Below, piece after piece: positions 27,700-35,687 of a stretch of 64,000 nucleotides of DNA; the stretch's first letter is position 1; each line of letters begins with the position of its first letter. This stretch comes from Fuerstiella sp041398845 (GTDB taxonomy: Bacteria > Planctomycetota > Planctomycetia > Planctomycetales > Planctomycetaceae), in the NCBI GenBank assembly GCA_041398845.1, contig JAWKTZ010000006.1:1240001-1304000 (forward strand). The letters are read 5' to 3'. The notes below the pieces were generated by a model. The model saw only the letters and a list, made by a program, of their open reading frames with translations, was not told where the DNA came from and made no database searches. The position numbers were made by a program, and so were the translations under genes.

Positions 27700-28080
27700 A
27701 TGCAGGCGAAAATTTGCGTTGTGATATCAGCCGTGTTTGCAGTCATCGCCGGTGGAATGGCAGTGGCGGATTCGGATTATCGGTGTTTCGAAACACCGGA
27801 AAACGCGGGGTTCACCCAGTGCGGATGCCCGACCGTCACTCCGGAAGATTTCTGTCAAGGAAACAGGCCGATGCCGGGATCAGGCTCGGTTTCGTATTTT
27901 TATTGCGTGGGCGCGACGGGTGAAACGTGTACACCAAACACGCTTTCTTGTGGCGGTGTCGTATGGTTATGCGCGGGTTGTTCGTGTTCTGACCCAAATT
28001 ATCAACCTGGTTGCAACGGCTCGAACTGTCATTCAACAAATAAACCCGACTTTTGTGGACAGAATTTCGGGTGCAGCTAA
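27700..28080 (+). CDS. Small secreted cysteine-rich protein
   Basis: This 126-residue protein has a signal peptide (ICVVISAVFAVIAGGMAVA, then DSDYRC) and 15 cysteines in the mature part, including CGC, CAGCSC and a C-terminal CGQNFGC. The Cys residues are spread evenly, which points to several disulfides. It starts four bases after the preceding gene's stop, so the two are translated from one message and likely act together at the cell surface. No family is recognised. It is unrelated in pattern to the Cys-rich peptides at 21 kb. Confidence 0.75.
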   Translation: MQAKICVVISAVFAVIAGGMAVADSDYRCFETPENAGFTQCGCPTVTPEDFCQGNRPMPGSGSVSYFYCVGATGETCTPNTLSCGGVVWLCAGCSCSDPNYQPGCNGSNCHSTNKPDFCGQNFGCS

Positions 28081-28579
28081 CTAATACTACAGCGCTGAGT
28101 CGCCGGTCAGCCACAATATTTAGTGGGCGATGGATCTGCTCAAACGCAAAATGTGGGCCAACGCGGCGAACATGGCGCTGTATTACTAACTGACCGAGCG
28201 CAATTCGTAGACCGGTTGATTTCTGCCGCTCCAGCCTCAAATTCGTTCTTGTCTACGAATCAAGCTCGATTATTTAGTATTCGGCGCTGCTGGATGCAGT
28301 CGACTGGAAACCAATGCGATTAATCGAGCGGCATCACCCCGACCCGGAACTGATACTACGCAGTTACCAGTTTCCTGTTGCGAATCGATTGCTCGACACG
28401 GGCCGCTATCGTTCGACAATACAGATGTTAAGGAGGCTCAGCCAACGAGAGATTCGATTGCGACGTTCCGGGTTTCGCCTGTCCCGGGTTCCGACTTGAG
28501 AGACGAAACAGAAATTGTGTTCGATTGTGGAAAATATGGTAATCGGTCTGTGAAGGTTCTGTTTGCTTTAGAACCCTAG
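28081..28579. other. Intergenic stretch ending at the second insertion sequence
   Basis: I find no gene in these 500 bases. An AAGGAGG motif at 28428-28434 resembles a ribosome site, but no start codon follows at a proper distance. The region may hold a decayed gene of the original operon. It ends in the CTAG target of the IS5-like element. Confidence 0.35.
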
Positions 28580-28672
28580 GCTCTGTCCCTAAACCCATCT
28601 TTCGCTGTTATCGAGAATTTTAGAGAATACGCCGAGTTGAGTTTTTTCTTTGAAACAGCGAGGTGGCCACGG

Positions 28673-29095
28673 ATGGCTCGTCATCGATTGACAGACAAAC
28701 AATGGGCGTTGATTGAAGATGTTTTTCCTGAACCTGCAACGACAGGACGTCCTCCGCGAGATCCTCGGGAACTTTTCGACGGCATCCTCTGGATTCTGCG
28801 AACCGGATCGCCGTGGAGAGATCTTCCTGAAGAATTTGGTCCGTGGAAAACGGCCTACAATCATTTCGATCAATGGAACGGAGACGGCACTCTGGATGAG
28901 ATCAAGAAAAGGCTGCTGGCTCATTTCATCGCCGAAGGAAAGATTGACTCGGAATTGTGGTGCGTTGACGGCACCGTGCTTCGAGCGGCTCGCTGTGCAG
29001 GGGGCGGCGGAAAAAAGGGATCCCGAGGAACCGGAAGATCACGCTTTAGGCCGTTCCCGCGGCGGTTTTTCCACAAAAATGCACCTGCTGTGTGA
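28673..29095 (+). CDS. IS5-like transposase, N-terminal reading frame (copy 1)
   Basis: The 140-residue frame starts MARHRLTDKQWALIEDVFPE, the usual N-terminus of IS5-type two-frame transposases, with WRDLPEEFGPW and DGTLDEIKKRL downstream and WCVDGTVLRAARC carrying the first catalytic Asp. After the A6G3 run at 29011-29019 the frame runs on into nonsense, while the true continuation (DPEEPEDHALGRSRGGFSTK) is in another frame. In the sister copy the run is A7 and a -1 slip would join the two; here one A fewer means a different shift would be needed. Confidence 0.8.
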   Translation: MARHRLTDKQWALIEDVFPEPATTGRPPRDPRELFDGILWILRTGSPWRDLPEEFGPWKTAYNHFDQWNGDGTLDEIKKRLLAHFIAEGKIDSELWCVDGTVLRAARCAGGGGKKGSRGTGRSRFRPFPRRFFHKNAPAV

Positions 29096-29511
29096 TCGTG
29101 TCGGGCACCCGCTGGACTTTGAAATCACGGGGGCAGGTTCACGAAAACATGTCGCTGATGGACCTTCTGCAGTCTGCTGACGAAACGCTTCTCGATGAAT
29201 TCGGCAAGGCGATTCCATGGCCTGTGGCGATCGCCGGGGACAAGGGGTATCGAGCAAACTGGATTGATGAAACTCTGCTGAGTATGGGAATCATTCCCGT
29301 AATCCCTTCGAAGGAAAACGAGAACAGAGACGCTCGTCCTGTCGAGTTTGACAAGGAAAAGTATCGTCAGCGAAACATCGTCGAGCGACTGATTGGTTGG
29401 CTCAAAGAATGCCGGCGAATCTTTTCACGATTTGAAAAGACGGCCATCAACTTCGCAGGAATGATCAAGATGGCGTTCATCGAAAGGTACCTCAGGCTCG
29501 CCACCAAATGA
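29092..29511 (+). pseudogene. IS5-like transposase, C-terminal reading frame (copy 1, second frame break)
   Basis: The frame codes for HENMSLMDLLQSADETLLDE, AIAGDKGYRANWID with the second Asp, and RQRNIVERLIGWLKECRR with the catalytic Glu. The segment before it (MHLLCDRVGHPLDFEITG) is in a different frame: at 29129-29133 this copy has five G, the sister copy seven. So this copy needs two frame changes to make transposase and is probably inactive, unless both are sequencing errors in homopolymers. Confidence 0.75.
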
Positions 29512-29556
29512 CACAGATTGACGTTTAGGGACAGAGCCTAGTTGAAAGAATTGATT

Positions 29557-30588
29557 ATGACATCTTGCCAGGGTCTAAGACGATTTAACCACCGCCGCGG
29601 CGTCACGCTTGCCGATGTGTTCGTTTCAATTGGTGTGATCGGGATCATCGCAGCACTCATTGTTCCAGCGGTCCAGCAGGCGAGAGAGAATTCTCGCGTG
29701 TTGCAGTGTCGCAGTAATCTGAAACAGCTTGGGCTGGCTTCGCAGAGTCACTTGGCGACGAAAGCTGAGCAGCTTCCATACACTGCAACAAACGCGATTG
29801 ATTCGCGAGGTCGCCGCTTACTTGCTTCGATCTCGCCGCACAGAAACCTTCTGGAATTTCTGGGGTACTCAACACTGGCGGAAAGGCTCCGTCTGGACTC
29901 TTCGTCGGTAAACGATACGCAATACCCACCAACCTTTCATGATGCCGCTGTCCAGGAACTGCTTTCAGTTCGCATTTCGGTGTTCCTTTGCCCGTCGGAT
30001 GTGCAGCGCCCAGGTGCGACGAATTATCGATCCAATATGGGATTCGGTCCCGGTCTTTACGCGGCAGGCCGCCGGGCGATCGGCGGGTTCAATGGCAACG
30101 TCAGCGGGGCCTTCGTTCATGGAAGAAGTACGCGACCGTCAGAATTCTCGGATGGCCTCAGTAACACGATCCTTTTTTCTGAGAAGTTGATCGGCGACGG
30201 GGATCCATCAAACTTTGCTGCGCAGCGGGATTTTTTCTTTGCGTCCAATTTCCCGATTACGACGGCAGACGACGCCATTCACGCATGCGGTCCGCTTGCG
30301 CGGCCTGGTTCCATGCATGCTTCCTATTGTGGGTGGACATGGATTTTCGGCGGCTGGAATTCGACTTGGTATAATCACGTGCTGCCCCCAAATTCTAAAG
30401 TCTCCGATTGTAGTGCAGGCACTTATGCGATGGCTGGAGGCGGATCCGGGGCCTATTCTGCCCGCAGCTTACACACAGGCGGCGTGATTGTGGTATCAGT
30501 TGACGGCTCCGCCCGATTTGTGAGTTCGCAGATTGACCTTGCCGTTTGGCGCAATCTGTCTTCTCGTCGCGAGATTAACTCCCCATGA
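29557..30588 (+). CDS. DUF1559 pseudopilin-like protein
   Basis: The 343-residue product begins with a type IV prepilin/pseudopilin leader: RRFNHRRG, the cleavage site before VTLADVFVSIG, and a long hydrophobic helix (VIGIIAALIVPAVQQA). The usual +5 Glu is Asp here. The DUF1559 body follows (NLKQLGLASQSHLATK, SVFLCPSDVQRPGATNY, FSDGLSNTILFSEK), and the C-terminal H-x9-DG motif is HTGGVIVVSVDGSARF. These proteins are numerous in Planctomycetes and form or guide surface fibres or crateriform structures. The IS5-like element sits only 19 bases upstream of the ATG, so the gene is probably cut off from its original promoter. A TTG at 29542 is an alternative start. Confidence 0.88.
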   Translation: MTSCQGLRRFNHRRGVTLADVFVSIGVIGIIAALIVPAVQQARENSRVLQCRSNLKQLGLASQSHLATKAEQLPYTATNAIDSRGRRLLASISPHRNLLEFLGYSTLAERLRLDSSSVNDTQYPPTFHDAAVQELLSVRISVFLCPSDVQRPGATNYRSNMGFGPGLYAAGRRAIGGFNGNVSGAFVHGRSTRPSEFSDGLSNTILFSEKLIGDGDPSNFAAQRDFFFASNFPITTADDAIHACGPLARPGSMHASYCGWTWIFGGWNSTWYNHVLPPNSKVSDCSAGTYAMAGGGSGAYSARSLHTGGVIVVSVDGSARFVSSQIDLAVWRNLSSRREINSP

Positions 30589-30981
30589 CCCGCATTAAAC
30601 ACCTGTCCGTTCGGTTCCCTTACAGTTCCTGGACGAGCCGGGGACAGTTTGGAGCGGGGACGTGCGTCACCTGCGATGCCTGAGTCAACACGTCACGCGC
30701 AATCATTTTTCTGCCCAGCCCACCTTCACCCAGGCCGTTAGGGTTTCGGCGAACTCTGAAACTCCGAAACGGGAACCGAATAGTGATTTACAACTCTGCG
30801 ATTCCCTCATGTTTGAATTTAGATGTGCGGCTGCTTCAATGCCGTCGCGTGACGGCAACCGTGAGTTGTTCCCGGCCTGTTGGTCGCGTAGATTTCGTGT
30901 TTCCTGCATGCGGTCACGAACGGGTCCGAGCGTCCTGACTGGCCTCTTTACAAAACATCACCGGAACGCCAAAGTCTTCTC
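30589..30981. other. Intergenic stretch, nothing recognised
   Basis: I see no gene, repeat or clear terminator in these roughly 390 bases. The open frames on both strands lack any recognisable domain. Confidence 0.4.
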
Positions 30982-31929
30982 ATGACCCTGAACCGTCGAC
31001 ATTTTCTGGCTTCAACCGCTGTGGCTGCTGCCGCATCATCTGGAATTCCTGCTACCGCAGCGGCTGCGACTGTGGCTCGGCCTACGGCAGATTCGTTTAC
31101 TTTTTGCCTGAACATGAGCACCATTCGTGAACAGACGGATGACATCGTCGAACAGGTGCGGATCGCGTCTGAGGCAGGCTATGGTGCCATTGAGCCGTGG
31201 ATGGGACATTTGAAGAAGTACACCGATGGTGGCGGACGTCTGACGGATCTCAGAAAGCAAATTGCTGATGCGGGGCTGACGGTGGAAAGTGCCATCGGGT
31301 TTGCCAACTGGATTGTGGATGACGACGCCAAACGAAAGCAGGGGCTGGAAGAAGCCAAACGCGATATGGACACGCTGGCTCAGATCGGTGGCCTGCGAAT
31401 TGCTGCTCCGCCGGTGGGAGCTCATCGCGATGCACCGAAGCTGGACCTGTTTGTGGTGGCGGAACGCTATCGAGCGTTACTGGAAGTCGGTGACCAGACC
31501 GGCGTGGTTCCTCAACTGGAAGTCTGGGGATTCAGCAGCAATCTGTCGCGACTGGGCGAATCGGTCGCCGTGTGTGTGGAAGCCAGTCATCCGAAAGCAT
31601 GCCTGCTGCCGGACGTCTATCACATTTTCAAAGGCGGGTCCGACTTTAGTGGATTGGCACTGCTCAGTGACAACGCCATTCAGGTGTTTCATATAAATGA
31701 TTATCCTGCCGAACCATCTCGGGAACAGATGAATGACTCGCATCGCGTCTATCCGGGCGATGGTGTGGCTCCGCTGAGCGACATTCTGGCCATGATCGGC
31801 GGAGCAGGGCGGACGGTGGTGCTGTCGCTGGAACTGTTCAACAAGGACTACTGGAAACAGAATGCTTTGGAAGTGGCAAAGACGGGGCTGAAAAAAATGA
31901 AGGCTGCGGTGGCGGCGAGTGGTCGGTGA
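30982..31929 (+). CDS. Tat-exported sugar phosphate isomerase/epimerase-like TIM barrel
   Basis: The 315-residue product starts with a twin-arginine leader (NRRHFLASTAVAAAASSG). An AP-endonuclease-2-like TIM barrel follows, as in hydroxypyruvate isomerases: EAGYGAIEPWMG, DAGLTVESAIGF with a metal-ligand Glu, LEVWGFSSNL, LLPDVYHIFKGG, FHINDYPAEP, HRVYPGDGVAPL and LSLELFN. The His and Glu residues in these motifs bind the divalent metal. Proteins of this group isomerise keto sugars or related compounds in the periplasm of planctomycetes; the substrate is unknown. It stands alone. Confidence 0.85.
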   Translation: MTLNRRHFLASTAVAAAASSGIPATAAAATVARPTADSFTFCLNMSTIREQTDDIVEQVRIASEAGYGAIEPWMGHLKKYTDGGGRLTDLRKQIADAGLTVESAIGFANWIVDDDAKRKQGLEEAKRDMDTLAQIGGLRIAAPPVGAHRDAPKLDLFVVAERYRALLEVGDQTGVVPQLEVWGFSSNLSRLGESVAVCVEASHPKACLLPDVYHIFKGGSDFSGLALLSDNAIQVFHINDYPAEPSREQMNDSHRVYPGDGVAPLSDILAMIGGAGRTVVLSLELFNKDYWKQNALEVAKTGLKKMKAAVAASGR

Positions 31930-32162
31930 GAATCTGCCAGCCGTTTCTGCGGCAGGCTTTTGCAGCGCGTCGGCCGGAAGCCTCGAATATGCAGCAATAC
32001 GTCGGCTGGTTGACGATGTGCCCCCTGCGGCAATGGGTACCGACCCTACCAGTGCCACTGCGAAAATATGGGTTGGGTCACTTGCAATTTCTTCTTGGGG
32101 CGGAAAGGATTACTGGTACAGGCGGGCCATTCTCTATTTCCCCTCTATCAGGAGACAACGAA

Positions 32163-32624
32163 ATGTGGTGTACGACACGGCGATTCATCGCCCCAGCTCT
32201 GGCATTGGTGATTACAGCAGGGGCGCTGACCGCAGTTGCTCAAACGAAATCCAAATCGAAGTCATCAACTTCGAAGGCGAAGACGGAGGAAAAGGAAACG
32301 TCGAAGTATCACCGCCTGCCAACGTACTTTGGACAGTTGGAACTTGAGGATGCGCAGCGGGATGAGATCTATGCTGTCAAAGACAAGTATGGTCCGAAGA
32401 TCGAAGCTCTGGAAAAGGAGCTGGAAGAAATGCGAAAGGAAATGGATGACGAGGTGGAAGCGGTACTCACAACGTCTCAAAAGAGTGCTCTGAGCAAGCT
32501 GCGTGCGGGGTCCGGCAAAGCGAAATCGGGATCCGGTTCGAAGTCGAAGGCTGACTCCACGGAAGAGAAATCAACCAGTAAGAAGAAATCAACCAGCAAA
32601 AAGTCTTCCAGTAAGAAGGAGTGA
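32163..32624 (+). CDS. Exported coiled-coil protein with Lys/Ser-rich tail
   Basis: The 153-residue product has a signal peptide (FIAPALALVITAGALTAVAQ). An amphipathic helical segment follows (QLELEDAQRDEIYAVKDKYG to ALEKELEEMRKEMDDEVEAV, about residues 55-105), with a threonine/serine cap (LTTSQKSALSKL). This layout resembles the Spy/CpxP-like LTxxQ helices that bind unfolded proteins or metals in the periplasm. The rest is a low-complexity Lys-Ser-Thr tail. Reading from an upstream start at 31926 would add residues of no clear character, and the ATG at 32163 is preferred. A strong terminator follows. Confidence 0.75.
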   Translation: MWCTTRRFIAPALALVITAGALTAVAQTKSKSKSSTSKAKTEEKETSKYHRLPTYFGQLELEDAQRDEIYAVKDKYGPKIEALEKELEEMRKEMDDEVEAVLTTSQKSALSKLRAGSGKAKSGSGSKSKADSTEEKSTSKKKSTSKKSSSKKE

Positions 32625-32652
32625 CGACGACCGGTGAAAGATTCGACGAATG

Positions 32653-32684
32653 CAGCTCGCTTCGGAACCAAGCGGGCTGTTTTT
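32653..32684 (+). terminator. Rho-independent terminator
   Basis: CAGCTCGCTT pairs with AAGCGGGCTG (one G-T pair) around a CGGAACC loop, then TTTTT. It lies 28 bases after the coiled-coil gene. Confidence 0.8.
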
Positions 32685-32716
32685 GTTTCTGCGTCAATGA
32701 TCTCGACGAACGAGCC

Positions 32717-33928
32717 TCAGCGTCCCAGCATGCGAGACAGAAAACTGCGCCGCAACGGTGGGGCGGGCTGCGTCTGTTCAAACGACGCCGAACGTTCCTG
32801 AGTGCGACTGAAGGAGATCGGAGTGTCCCAGTCAGGCTCTTCCACACCGGCTGTCGGCACCACATTCGCATCGCTCATGCTGTCGGAATCGGCACCAAAT
32901 GCCGTGCGTTGAGGCTGATGGAATACGGGAGGCTGCAGGCGAGCTCGCAGAGTGGGTGCGATCGCAGCGGGTGAGGCAAACGGCTGTGGAGAGTCGGCAT
33001 TCTGAACCAGCATGCGCTGGCGAATCAGTTCTCCCAGATCGACTACCTGCACATTGTTGTCGGGAAGGTGCCACAGATGATCGGGGAGCTGCGGATTGGT
33101 TTCGATTCCCTTAAACGTCAGCAGCAGTTCGGATTCCATCTGAGGAAACATAAGTTTCACCTGCGTCGGTATCAGGTGACCATCGCGGCGCTGATGACCG
33201 CTGAGCTGAGCTCGGACCAAAGCATTGGCTTCGCTGTCATACACCGCATGTTCGCGGACCACACCATTCATGGCATCCACTTTGATGACTCGTCGCAGCG
33301 AACGCCCATTGGGCCCCTGTTCGATGGCCGTCAGCCACAGTTCGGACTTGCCGGTCGGTGCTCGACTGAGTTCGTAGTCGTTGGGATCCAGCGGTGAAAT
33401 GCCCAGAACAAGCATCAGCCAGTTGGGATCGATATACGGTACGCCTGTAGGAACCTGCTGCAGGAGTTTGGTGTCTTCGTGCTTCCATGTCATCACGGCC
33501 GATTCGCCGGGTTTCACGTACACCCAGCATTGAGCATTGTTGGACCCCAAATCGGCTTTGGCGATCAGGTTGTCGGCGGTCAGGCGAAAGTACTTCGGCG
33601 ACTGACAGGCAATGTATCCGTTCAACCGCTGAGTGGGCATGCCAGGCAGACTGACCTGCATTTTGGTCGACATGCAACGCCAGCCGTTCAGGCCCTGATT
33701 CTGCTGGTTCAGATAGTTGACCAGTTCAGTGCGGCCGACGGCCATCGACAGCACGGGGTCAACTCGACGCACCGACTGCTGCTGCTGCACCGATGATTGA
33801 CAGCCCGACGTCACCGGCAGTCCGATCAGAACGCATATCAGGCCGAACTTTGTCAACGCGCGTACTGACGACGATTCGCTGCATGGCGATCGCGTAACGT
33901 GCGTCGGATTGTGAGGTTGCCTGATCAT
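32717..33928 (-). CDS. Outer-membrane lipoprotein, LolA/DUF4292-like
   Basis: The 403-residue product has a lipoprotein signal with lipobox VTSGC, Cys43 being the acylation site. The region after it resembles the LolA/DUF4292 fold: LNGWRCMSTKMQVSLPGMPT, QRLNGYIACQSPKYFRL, WVYVKPGESAVMTWKHED and PTQVKLMFPQMESELLLTFK. The C-terminal quarter is Pro/Gln-rich and ends RRSFLSRMLGR. Related proteins bind lipid or lipoprotein acyl chains at the envelope; no exact role is known. The start may be internal, because residues 1-22 lack a typical signal. The next gene downstream on this strand is not close; the DUF protein at 33943 is directly upstream (14 bases) and may be co-transcribed. Confidence 0.72.
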   Translation of the reverse strand: MIRQPHNPTHVTRSPCSESSSVRALTKFGLICVLIGLPVTSGCQSSVQQQQSVRRVDPVLSMAVGRTELVNYLNQQNQGLNGWRCMSTKMQVSLPGMPTQRLNGYIACQSPKYFRLTADNLIAKADLGSNNAQCWVYVKPGESAVMTWKHEDTKLLQQVPTGVPYIDPNWLMLVLGISPLDPNDYELSRAPTGKSELWLTAIEQGPNGRSLRRVIKVDAMNGVVREHAVYDSEANALVRAQLSGHQRRDGHLIPTQVKLMFPQMESELLLTFKGIETNPQLPDHLWHLPDNNVQVVDLGELIRQRMLVQNADSPQPFASPAAIAPTLRARLQPPVFHQPQRTAFGADSDSMSDANVVPTAGVEEPDWDTPISFSRTQERSASFEQTQPAPPLRRSFLSRMLGR

Positions 33929-33942
33929 TCCCTGATCGCCGT

Positions 33943-34431
33943 TCAGGCGGCCGCTTTTGAGTGGTCGCCGAAAAGTTGCTCCTGCAGTTCTGTAATCTGG
34001 TCGTCGGTGAGTTCTCGTTCCAGCACTTCAAACGGACCTTCGCCCCCGCTGCCGATCAGTCTCATCGCGGGGTGGTCGTCCACTTCGATCGATTCCTCCA
34101 GTATCAACCGTCGTTTACGCAACAGTAGCAGTGCGAGGACGTATTGGTAGTCCTGTTCGACCGTGTTTGGAGATTCACATAATTGAATGAAGTAATCGAA
34201 CAGGGAATCGGCATCGATTTTTCGTCGTCCGGCGTCAGCGTCTGCCGGAACATCACACTGCCAATATCCGATGGAACCCTCCGGTGGTCCGTTCCATGCC
34301 GAGATTGAATAGTCCATTCGCACCAGTTTCCCATCGGCTTCTGTCAACACCGACCAGCAGCGTTCTCCGGGAGTCAGCGGTCGTCCCGAAGCGGCGCAGA
34401 CTTTGGAAATGGGTCGAATGTTGTAGTCCAT
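33943..34431 (-). CDS. Conserved hypothetical protein with CAASGRPL motif
   Basis: The 162-residue product starts MDYNIRPISKVCAASGRPLT, then PGERCWSVL. A Cys followed by a Cys about 12 residues on suggests a small metal-binding turn, a pattern I recall from planctomycete hypothetical proteins but without a name. The rest is helical (DADSLFDYFIQLCE, YQYVLALLLLRKRRLILEES), ending in an acidic segment (LTDDQITELQEQLFGD). It is soluble and cytoplasmic. The lipoprotein gene follows 14 bases downstream. The longer frame back to 34524 is not preferred. Confidence 0.65.
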   Translation of the reverse strand: MDYNIRPISKVCAASGRPLTPGERCWSVLTEADGKLVRMDYSISAWNGPPEGSIGYWQCDVPADADAGRRKIDADSLFDYFIQLCESPNTVEQDYQYVLALLLLRKRRLILEESIEVDDHPAMRLIGSGGEGPFEVLERELTDDQITELQEQLFGDHSKAAA

Positions 34432-34878
34432 GCCTGCCCCGATTCGGACATTTTCAGAAACCAGCCAGATGTAAATCCTATGGAAATCACGGATTTCGGC
34501 CAAGATGAGCTTTCTTCCTGCCAACAGGCAGTCAACGGGGTAACGATTGCTGAGACAATGCTCGGACCACGTTTTCAGACAGCCTCAACGGCACCAACAG
34601 AATTGATTCTTGAACGAATGACCCGAAATATCTGCTTTTTTGATTGCCGTTCGCAACGTTCCCGAAATACCGTGATGCGTAGCGTCCCCGGCGCTTGTGC
34701 AGGCAGACTCAGTCTTCCGGAAATCCGGGATCGGTTCAATCTCCCGCTTGACGCGGCGTTTTCACAGGGCATGTATCAGCAGCGGCATCGTTTCTGAGAC
34801 GTTGCTGTGATGAATCCAGCGGCTCGTGGGGAAAACCGAAACCCTGTTTTTCCCCTCACAACAAAGAGGAAGCAAACG
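34432..34878. other. Intergenic stretch, nothing recognised
   Basis: No gene is supported here. The last bases before 34879 contain the ribosome site (AGAGGA) of the next gene; the remainder shows no repeats or hairpins I can support. Confidence 0.4.
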
Positions 34879-35439
34879 ATGACTTTACTGAAACCGATCG
34901 GTGTGCTGAGTCTGGGAGCAATCCTGGCAATCCCGGCTGTGGCAGAGAACAATCTGATCCTGATTCCAACGCCGGATGAACGCGTCTTTACGGCTCCGGA
35001 GGCCGCCCCCGAACCTCTTCCGCCAGCGGCACCGCTTCCACAGACATCCCATGCGGATCCGTTTGCGAACAGTGAATCGTTCTACGACAATTCGGCGGAC
35101 CTGTCCGGCGAATTCGTCGGCGAAATCGTCAGCGGCCCCGTTTATGTGGACCATGCTCCGATCCCGCTGTTTACCCGGGTCAAATATGTTGATTTGCGGG
35201 AAAAGCATCCTCACGCGGTCACGAAAATCGTGGCCGTCAACAATCCCTGCAAAGGACTGCGTCCCTGTGAAACGTGCGCGGAGGACTGTGTCTACATCGA
35301 AATCTGCGTTCCTCCCTGTGACTGCAATGAAGACGTCAGATGTCGTCGAGGCGGCGATCGCGTGCGATACGATTATGGAAAATACAAAGTGGATATTCGG
35401 GTTCGTCGGGGCTACATCGTGGTGGACTATCAGAAGTAA
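34879..35439 (+). CDS. Exported basic, Cys-containing hypothetical protein
   Basis: The 186-residue product has a signal peptide (IGVLSLGAILAIPAVA, then ENNL) and a proline-rich linker (APEAAPEPLPPAAPLPQ). The folded part contains PVYVDHAPIPLFTRVKYVDL, a six-Cys motif (NPCKGLRPCETCAEDC, then CVPPCDC) and a basic C-terminus with RVRYDYGKYKVDIRVRRG. The Cys pattern with basic ends looks like a small disulfide domain at the cell surface. The family is not known to me. AGAGGA eight bases before the ATG supports this start over the ATG at 34807. A strong terminator follows. Confidence 0.75.
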   Translation: MTLLKPIGVLSLGAILAIPAVAENNLILIPTPDERVFTAPEAAPEPLPPAAPLPQTSHADPFANSESFYDNSADLSGEFVGEIVSGPVYVDHAPIPLFTRVKYVDLREKHPHAVTKIVAVNNPCKGLRPCETCAEDCVYIEICVPPCDCNEDVRCRRGGDRVRYDYGKYKVDIRVRRGYIVVDYQK

Positions 35440-35470
35440 GCCGACCTTCCAAAAAATGTGTTGAAACCTT

Positions 35471-35509
35471 CAGGAAGCCACTTTGTTGCGGCTTCCTGTT
35501 TTCGTTTTC
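35471..35509 (+). terminator. Rho-independent terminator
   Basis: CAGGAAGCC (35471-35479) pairs perfectly with GGCTTCCTG (35490-35498) around a 10-base loop, followed by TTTTCGTTTT. It ends the transcript of the preceding gene. Confidence 0.85.
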
Positions 35510-35687
35510 GGACAACTGAACCGTCACGGCCGAAAATTCGCGGGAATTCCCGTTTGAGGACAGGGTCAGGCGTCTTGAGTATTGTGGCGGCTGCCGTCAA
35601 GATGGGTGGCTGTGCCGTCACGGCAACTGCCACCGTTCTATCGCCGAAGTCGGCTGTTTCTCTGTTCTGCTGAAGTGAGTGTCTGAT

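Larger units (their letters stand above)
28580..29537 (+). mobile_element. IS5-like (IS427-group type) insertion sequence, copy 1
   Basis: The ends are inverted repeats GCTCTGTCCCTAAAC at 28580-28594 and the reverse complement at 29523-29537. CTAG flanks both sides (28576-28579 and 29538-29541) as the target duplication. The element is 958 bp. A second copy of 962 bp is at 55192-56153. Two base substitutions (near 29458 and 29519) and four homopolymer-length differences distinguish this copy. Confidence 0.9.

Noticed and set aside
28123..28499. Short frames between the Cys-rich gene and the IS5-like element
   Set aside because: They overlap in different frames and show no recognisable protein features.
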